Shown here: one piece after another, positions 59,249-64,000 of the stretch
How positions within the stretch are numbered: the first letter of the stretch is position 1
Layout of the letters: every line of letters begins with the position of its first letter
The notes under the pieces: model-generated
What the model saw: the letters and a program-made list of their open reading frames with translations, nothing else
The model's database searches: none
What the model was told of the DNA's origin: nothing
Assembly (NCBI GenBank): GCA_019234295.1
Contig: JAFALK010000083.1
Location: forward strand, 62,001 to 126,000
Direction: 5' to 3'
Origin: Roseateles sp.
Lineage (GTDB): Bacteria; Pseudomonadota; Gammaproteobacteria; Burkholderiales; Burkholderiaceae_C
DNA length: 64,000 bases
Position numbers and translations under genes: made by a program

Positions 59249-60736
59249 ATGAACAAGCCCGCCTACCAGGAACTCCATGCTCGCAACGCGCGGCTGCACC
59301 GTCTGGCGCATCTGCAAGCCATCTGTGCCTGGGATCGTGCTGCCAACATGCCGGCCAAGGGCAACGAGTCGCGCTCACTGGCCCTGGCCGAGATCGACGG
59401 GCTACTGCACGAGCTGGCCACCGATCCGGCCTGGCCGGGCCTGCTGGACCGTGCGGCGCAGGAGGACTTGGGCGACGAGGAGCGCGCCAACCTGCGCGAG
59501 ACGCGACGCGCCTGGCGGGCGGCCAACGCGCTGCCGCAGGAACTGGTCCAGGCGCGCAGCCTCGCCGGCTCGCGCTGCGAACATGCCTGGCGCAGCCAGC
59601 GGCCGGCGAACGACTGGGCCGGCTTCCTGCCCAATCTGCGCGAGGTGGTGAAGCTCACGCGCCAAGAGGCGCAGCTGCGCGCCGAGGCCACGGGCCTCTC
59701 GCGCTACGACGCGCTGATGGACCAGTTCGAGCCCGGCATGCGCGCGGCCGAGGTCGAACGCGTGTTCGGCGAGCTGCGTGGCTGGTTGCCGGGCCTGATC
59801 CGGCAGGTCTGCGAGCGCCAGGCCGGTGAAGAGTTGATCGAACCCGTCGGCCCCTTCGCCAAGCCTGCGCAAAAGGCCCTGGGCCTCGACGTGATGCGCC
59901 TGCTGGGCTTCGACTTCGAGGCAGGCCGCATGGACGAAAGCGCCCACCCCTTCTGCGGCGGCGTGCCCGAGGACGTGCGCATGACCACGCGCTACAACGA
60001 GAACGACCTGCTGGCCGCGCTGATGGGCGTGGTGCACGAGACCGGCCACGGCCGCTACGAGCAGAACCTGCCGCGCCAGTGGCTGGGCCAGCCCGTCTCG
60101 CACGCGCGCTCGATGGCGCTGCATGAGAGCCAGAGCCTGTCCTTCGAGATGCAGCTGGGCAGCCACCCGGCGTTTGCGAAGCAGCTGGTGCCCTTGCTGA
60201 CCAAGCACTTCGGGCCTCAGCCGGCCTTCGAGCCGGCGAATGTCCAGCGCCTGATCACGCGCGTGAAGCCCGGCCTGATCCGCGTGGAGGCTGACGAGGT
60301 GACCTATCCGGCCCATGTGATCCTGCGCTTCGAGATCGAGCGCGCGCTCGTGGAAGGCGAGATCGAGTGCGAGGACATCCCCGCGCTGTGGGACGCCAAG
60401 ATGATGGAGCTGCTCGGCCTGGACACGCGCGGCAACTACCGCGACGGCCCTATGCAGGACGTGCACTGGACCGAGGGCGCCTTCGGCTACTTCCCCTGTT
60501 ACACGCTTGGCGCTATGTACGCGGCGCAGTGGTTTGCAGCCATGCGGCGCGAGGACGCGCAGCTCGACTCAAGGCTCGAGGCCGGCGAGCTGCAGCCCGT
60601 GTTCGACTGGCTCAGGAGCCGCATCTGGCAGGCCGGCAGCCGCTTTGAAACCGCGGAGCTCGCGCGCCTGGCCAGTGGCGAGGCGCTGAACCCGGCACAT
60701 TTCAAGGCGCATCTGTACTCGCGCTACCTGGCTTAG
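59249..60736 (+). CDS. M32 family metallocarboxypeptidase (Taq-type)
   Basis: Cytosolic Zn carboxypeptidase, 495 residues from ATG 59249 (MNKPAYQELHARNARLHRLA). The zinc motif HETGH is at residues 263-267 (VVHETGHGRYEQ). The family motifs PFCGGVPEDVRMTTRYNEN, HESQSLSFEMQLGSHP and an LGAMYAAQWF segment are present. The in-frame start at 59213 adds a short Pro-rich stretch and is less likely. It releases C-terminal residues with broad specificity. Convergent with the phasin gene, 16 bp apart. Confidence 0.94.
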   Translation: MNKPAYQELHARNARLHRLAHLQAICAWDRAANMPAKGNESRSLALAEIDGLLHELATDPAWPGLLDRAAQEDLGDEERANLRETRRAWRAANALPQELVQARSLAGSRCEHAWRSQRPANDWAGFLPNLREVVKLTRQEAQLRAEATGLSRYDALMDQFEPGMRAAEVERVFGELRGWLPGLIRQVCERQAGEELIEPVGPFAKPAQKALGLDVMRLLGFDFEAGRMDESAHPFCGGVPEDVRMTTRYNENDLLAALMGVVHETGHGRYEQNLPRQWLGQPVSHARSMALHESQSLSFEMQLGSHPAFAKQLVPLLTKHFGPQPAFEPANVQRLITRVKPGLIRVEADEVTYPAHVILRFEIERALVEGEIECEDIPALWDAKMMELLGLDTRGNYRDGPMQDVHWTEGAFGYFPCYTLGAMYAAQWFAAMRREDAQLDSRLEAGELQPVFDWLRSRIWQAGSRFETAELARLASGEALNPAHFKAHLYSRYLA

Positions 60737-60752
60737 CCTTCCTGGCTGGCGT

Positions 60753-61343
60753 CTACTTGGCGACTGCCTTCTTGGCAGGTGCCTTCGTCGCTGCGGCCGT
60801 CTTCGCTGCGGCGGTCTTCGCTGTGGCCGTCTTCGCTGTAGCCGTCTTCGCTGTAGCCTTCTTGGCCGGCGCTTTCTTCGCCGCAGTCTTCGTGACGGGG
60901 GCGTCGGTCGCCGGGGCCTTCGCGCCACGCAGGGCGGCCACTTCGCTGCTCAGCGCATCCAGCCGTTCGCGCAGCTCGCGGACCTCGGTCACCGTGGGCA
61001 TGCCCATGCTGGTGAGCGCCTGCGCCACGCGCTGCTCGAAGATGGATTCGAGCTGGCCCCATTGCTTGCGCGCCTTGGCGCTGATCTCGCCGGCGATGCC
61101 ACCGCCCGCGCCGCTGAATTTGCCCTGGGCGATCTCGGCCGTCTTTTGTTGCAGCTTGAGCCCTTCGTGCACCAGGGACTCGAAGAGCTTGCCGCCGGCG
61201 CCGGCCTTGGAGAAGGCGCCCAGGCCGGCCGCCCAGATCTGCTGCGCCGAAGCCCTCACGCTTTGCGTGAGCGGGTTGTCGATGAAGCCGGGCGGGAGCT
61301 GGGAGAAGAAGTCGGGCGTCGGCTTGTCGGTCTTCTTGGACAT
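60753..61343 (-). CDS. Phasin with histone-H1-like Ala/Lys tail (PhaF/PhaI-type PHA granule protein)
   Basis: 196 residues. The N-terminal phasin region (MSKKTDKPTPDFFSQLPPGF, then SVRASAQQIWAAGLGAFSKA) and a coiled coil (EVRELRERLDALSSEVAALR) are followed by a basic tail of AKTATAKTA-type repeats, as in PhaF, which binds both PHA granules and DNA and helps segregate granules. ATG 61343 has an AAGGAGA Shine-Dalgarno. The organism probably stores polyhydroxyalkanoate, although no pha synthesis genes are in the window. A TAGACT -10 candidate is at 61378-61373 (minus). Confidence 0.88.
   Translation of the reverse strand: MSKKTDKPTPDFFSQLPPGFIDNPLTQSVRASAQQIWAAGLGAFSKAGAGGKLFESLVHEGLKLQQKTAEIAQGKFSGAGGGIAGEISAKARKQWGQLESIFEQRVAQALTSMGMPTVTEVRELRERLDALSSEVAALRGAKAPATDAPVTKTAAKKAPAKKATAKTATAKTATAKTAAAKTAAATKAPAKKAVAK
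60791..60865. repeat. Five-unit 15-bp repeat coding the phasin Ala/Lys/Thr tail
   Basis: Units begin at 60791, 60806, 60821, 60836 and 60851 with a CTGNNGCCGTCTTCG pattern on the plus strand; on the coding strand they give (AKTAT/AKTAA) repeats. The units are close to identical at DNA level. Confidence 0.88.
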
Positions 61344-61399
61344 GGGATCTCCTTGCTTGAGAGGTGAGGTCCAGTCTAAGGGCCGCGGCGCGGGAAGCG

Positions 61400-62434
61400 C
61401 TACTTCTGCTTTACAGGCAGGAACGTCTCCAGCCACGCCATCTGCGGCTTGTCCCGCCCATCGGCCCCGGGCTCCAGCGACATGAAGTAGTCGCCCCAGT
61501 TCGGCCCGCCGGCCCACCAGAGCCAGCCGGCCCAGACATCGCGGTTGGCCTGCACATGGGCCAAGGCGCTCTGGACGGCTTGGGCGCAGGTGGCCGTGTT
61601 GCCACCCCCGAGCTCGCCGAGCAGCGCACGCACGCCGTGCTCGCGGGCCCAGCGGGTGAAGCGTTCGAGCCGCTCGGCGCCGATGGTGGGGCTCACGCAT
61701 TCGGGCTTGGTGCCGGAGCCGTCCTTGTCGAAGTACTGGTGGACCTCGATCAGCAGGTGCCCGGCCGGGTCGTGCACGCGGCCCATCACCTCGGCATTGG
61801 CCGTGCCGTACCACTTGCTCTCAGTCCAGCTCCAGGCGCCGGTGTAGCCATTGCCGGGCAGGGTGATGAGCTGCGTGGCGCCGGTGCCGCGGATGGCGTC
61901 GATGGCGGCCTGGGCGGCGTCGGCCCAGGTTTCGGTCGGCAGGCTGTGCGGCTCGTTGACGAGGCCGAACTGCACGCGCGGGTTGTCCTTGAAGACCTCG
62001 GCCAGGCGGCGCCAGAAGTCTGCGAATGCGGCGATGGGAACGCCGGGCGTGCCGATGCGCTGCTCGCTCATGCCGTCGAAATACGCGGCGTAGTTGTGCG
62101 GATCGAGCAGCACGGTGAGACCGCGCGCGGTCGTGCCGTCGACGAATTCGCGCAGGCGGGCCAGCTCGGCGGCATCGAACTGGCCCATCAGGCGGGGCTG
62201 CAGCCGTTCCCACCTGAAGGCCAGGCGCATGAGGTTCATGCCCTTGGCCTGGTAGTAAGCGGTGCTTTGCACGCTCGGGTACTGAAAATCCTTGCCCGGG
62301 ATGCCGGGCAGGCGCTTGTCGCCCCATTCGGCGCCGGAGAGGCTGATGCCGCGCCACTCGGCAAGAGGCGGCGCGGTCTGCGCTGTGGCCATGGTGGAAG
62401 TGGCGAACAGCAGGGTGACGAGCAGCGTCTTCAT
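61400..62434 (-). CDS. Secreted glycoside hydrolase family 5 (cellulase/endoglucanase type)
   Basis: 344 residues with a signal peptide (MKTLLVTLLFATSTMATA). The GH5 fold markers are MNLMRLAFRWERLQP, DPHNYAAYFDG, acid/base Glu161 in FGLVNEP, HQYFDKDGSGT and nucleophile Glu274 in LLGELGGG. The arrangement is closest to subfamily GH5_5 endoglucanases, but mannanase activity is possible in this context. The start overlaps the stop of the upstream AGE gene by ATGA. Confidence 0.9.
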   Translation of the reverse strand: MKTLLVTLLFATSTMATAQTAPPLAEWRGISLSGAEWGDKRLPGIPGKDFQYPSVQSTAYYQAKGMNLMRLAFRWERLQPRLMGQFDAAELARLREFVDGTTARGLTVLLDPHNYAAYFDGMSEQRIGTPGVPIAAFADFWRRLAEVFKDNPRVQFGLVNEPHSLPTETWADAAQAAIDAIRGTGATQLITLPGNGYTGAWSWTESKWYGTANAEVMGRVHDPAGHLLIEVHQYFDKDGSGTKPECVSPTIGAERLERFTRWAREHGVRALLGELGGGNTATCAQAVQSALAHVQANRDVWAGWLWWAGGPNWGDYFMSLEPGADGRDKPQMAWLETFLPVKQK

Positions 62435-63654
62435 CGGGCGGGCGGGCGGATGTTCAAGGCCGCCAGCACGTCCTGGCAGGCCCCCATGGTGTGATAGTCG
62501 GTCTTGCCGGCGGGGCTTTTCTCGTCGCTGAGCTTGTCGTTCGCGGGCCCGAGGATGCGGTACCAGGCGCCGTGCTGATGGTCGACGAAGTGCACCCAGG
62601 CATAACGCCAGATCCGCTCATACCACTGCCAGTACACGGCATCGCCCGAACGCACGGCCAGCCAGGCGGCGGCGGCCAGGCTCTCGGCCTGGACCCAGAA
62701 GTACTTGTCGCCATCGCAGACGCCCCCGCCCTCGTGGTCCGGCGCGAAGCCATAGACGAGGCCGCCGTGCGCGGCGTCCCAGCCGCGCTCCATGGCGGTG
62801 TCGAAGAAGTGGCTTGCTGTGAGGTAGAGCCAGGCAGGCGCCGCGCTGCCCAGCCGGCGTTCCAGCATAAGCAGCAGCTTGGCCCATTCGGTCAGGTGGC
62901 CGGTCTGGAAGCCCCAGGGGCGGAAGATATTGGTCTTATCGTTGTGGTTGTAGTCCCAGTCGGGCGTCCAATCCGTCTTGTAGTGTTCCCAGACCAGGCC
63001 TGCGGTGAGCGCCGCCTGACGCTGCGCAACCCCGGCGGCCAGGGTCAGCGCACGCTCGAGATAGCGCGCTTCGCCGGTCGCTGCGTGGGCGGCCAGCATG
63101 GCCTCGCAGGCATGCATGTTCGCGTTCTGGCCGCGGTAAGGGCCGATGCGCCAGTCTGGCGTGGCCTCATCGGCGTAGAGGCCATGCTGCGGCTCCCAGA
63201 AACGCTGCTCCATCAGTGCGAAGGTCTGCGCGATGCCTTCGCGCGCGCCGCTCACGCCGGCCTCGGCCGCGTGTGCGTGGGCCAGCAGCACGAAGGCCAG
63301 GCCGTAGCAGTGATTGCTGCCGTCGAGCACGGTGGCCCGACCCTCATGCCAGTCGAGCAGCCAGGCATACCCTCCTTGCGGCTGGGCGTGCACCTCGCGC
63401 ACGAAGGCCAGCGCATGGGCCACGTCCTCGACCGGGCCGCCGAACCAGCGCCAAGCCAGTGCATGGTTGAACACGAAGCGTGTGCTGCTGACGAGATGGC
63501 GGCTGCGCCGGTCGTACACCGTGCCGTCGTCCTTGAAGAACTGGAAGCAGCCGCCCGAGGCGTCTTGCACGCGCGGGGCGTAGAAGGCCAGCGTGTGGCG
63601 CATATGCGCCCAGAGCGCCTGCGGTTGGCGCATGTCGGGCAGGGATGGAATCAC
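62431..63654 (-). CDS. AGE family sugar epimerase/isomerase (N-acylglucosamine 2-epimerase fold; mannose isomerase-like)
   Basis: 407-residue alpha6/alpha6-barrel enzyme with SRHLVSSTRFVFNHALAW, YRGQNANMHACEAMLAAHAA, FRPWGFQTGHLTEWAKLLLM and KYFWVQAESLAAAAWLAVRS. RGQNANMHxxEA and the PWG...GHxxEWAKLL segments carry conserved His/Glu residues of D-mannose isomerases and cellobiose 2-epimerases. No signal peptide, so it is cytoplasmic. It sits between an esterase and the GH5 gene with ATGA-type overlaps, pointing to mannose-containing or cellobiose-type oligosaccharides as substrate. Confidence 0.87.
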   Translation of the reverse strand: MIPSLPDMRQPQALWAHMRHTLAFYAPRVQDASGGCFQFFKDDGTVYDRRSRHLVSSTRFVFNHALAWRWFGGPVEDVAHALAFVREVHAQPQGGYAWLLDWHEGRATVLDGSNHCYGLAFVLLAHAHAAEAGVSGAREGIAQTFALMEQRFWEPQHGLYADEATPDWRIGPYRGQNANMHACEAMLAAHAATGEARYLERALTLAAGVAQRQAALTAGLVWEHYKTDWTPDWDYNHNDKTNIFRPWGFQTGHLTEWAKLLLMLERRLGSAAPAWLYLTASHFFDTAMERGWDAAHGGLVYGFAPDHEGGGVCDGDKYFWVQAESLAAAAWLAVRSGDAVYWQWYERIWRYAWVHFVDHQHGAWYRILGPANDKLSDEKSPAGKTDYHTMGACQDVLAALNIRPPAR

Positions 63655-64000
63655 TTCAGCACCTCGGCTTTGAGGAAGGCAACGAGTTCATCGGCCATCA
63701 GCATGTGCACGTCGATGCGAGGATGCGCCCAGGAGAAAGCCTCGAAGGTGTAGGTCCAGACCTTGGTGTCGCCTTCGGCGCGCAAGGTCCGCACGGCCTC
63801 GGTCAGCGCCTTCGGGATCGCGGGCTCTTCCTTCCAGGCCGTCATGCCGCCGATCAGCAGCACGATCCGACTCTGCGGGTAGCGGGCCCGCAGCTCGCGC
63901 ACGAACGCGAGGTAGCGCGGCGCGAAGTCCGTCGCCATGGGCCGGCCTTGCGAGTGCGGGAAGCCGTAGTCGTTCTGGCCGAGGTTGACGAGCACCACAT
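63651..64000 (-). CDS. SGNH-fold carbohydrate esterase, CE2-like (5' end outside window)
   Basis: The frame is open to the window edge, so only the C-terminal 115 residues are seen. VLVNLGQNDYGFPHS is the block III GxND segment, FVRELRARYPQSRIVLLIGG a following strand, and HPRIDVHMLMADEL the C-terminal D-x-x-H with the catalytic His. This pattern is typical of CE2 or related acetylxylan/acetylmannan esterases. It overlaps the AGE gene by 4 nt and heads the operon as far as can be seen. Confidence 0.75.
   Translation of the reverse strand, partial: VVLVNLGQNDYGFPHSQGRPMATDFAPRYLAFVRELRARYPQSRIVLLIGGMTAWKEEPAIPKALTEAVRTLRAEGDTKVWTYTFEAFSWAHPRIDVHMLMADELVAFLKAEVLK

Overview
The window is about 67% GC by eye and gene-dense. 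It looks like a chromosomal segment of a betaproteobacterium of order Burkholderiales, most like the Comamonadaceae / Rubrivivax-Leptothrix-Roseateles group. Supporting evidence is the division and cell wall (dcw) order mraZ to ftsZ then lpxC, the dusB-fis-purH operon, pyrB followed by a metal-site-less dihydroorotase, a urea ABC transporter operon, a pil-chp signalling pair and a phasin with a histone-like tail. The family assignment is inference. I saw no rRNA, tRNA, CRISPR array or intact insertion sequence.

Layout. 1-7735: end of the type IV pilus chemosensory cluster (pilJ, chpA). 7773-12655: an overlapping run yqgE-ruvX-pyrR-pyrB-pyrC'-acyltransferase-PPC protein. 12610-14462 (minus): Na+/H+ antiporter and a short HPP protein. 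14640-16941: Phd antitoxin, VapC toxin and a flavin-dependent halogenase, joined by 1-4 nt overlaps. 16942-18260: a low-quality accessory stretch with small or broken ORFs. 18261-23629: urtABCDE behind a consensus sigma-54 promoter. 23630-24329: no recognisable gene, with a 20-bp repeat array and a 23-bp palindrome. 24399-41652: the dcw cluster from mraZ to ftsZ, closed by an intrinsic terminator, then lpxC at 42129-43064.

43065-43354 carries two tandem repeats, one with strong G-quadruplex potential. 43355-46871 (minus): mdlAB-type ABC exporter. 47003-49548: MBOAT O-acyltransferase with an SGNH-like partner. 49570-50856: CNNM/CorC-type membrane protein, followed by a hairpin-rich region with an intrinsic terminator. 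51305-53489 (minus): acyltransferase, CdsA-like protein and ruvC. 53591-55688: MarR regulator, an internally deleted ClC chloride-channel remnant and an HPP-CBS protein. 55720-58599 (minus): dusB-fis-purH. 58663-60736: YqaA-type membrane protein and an M32 carboxypeptidase. 60753-64000 (minus): PhaF-like phasin and a small carbohydrate operon (CE2-like esterase, AGE epimerase/isomerase, GH5).

General traits. Most operon junctions are ATGA, GTGA or TGATG overlaps, implying translational coupling. Six transcription-unit heads show a -10-like hexamer 6-10 nt before the start codon and no Shine-Dalgarno, suggesting frequent leaderless mRNAs. Short in-phase tandem repeats recur in coding sequences (chpA, murD, the phasin, the ClC remnant) and at 3' ends. 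The points most worth a second look are the TA-halogenase operon, the ClC remnant with its neighbouring duplications, the G-tract array after lpxC, the leader-terminator region near 51.1 kb, and the acidic insertion in MurD.
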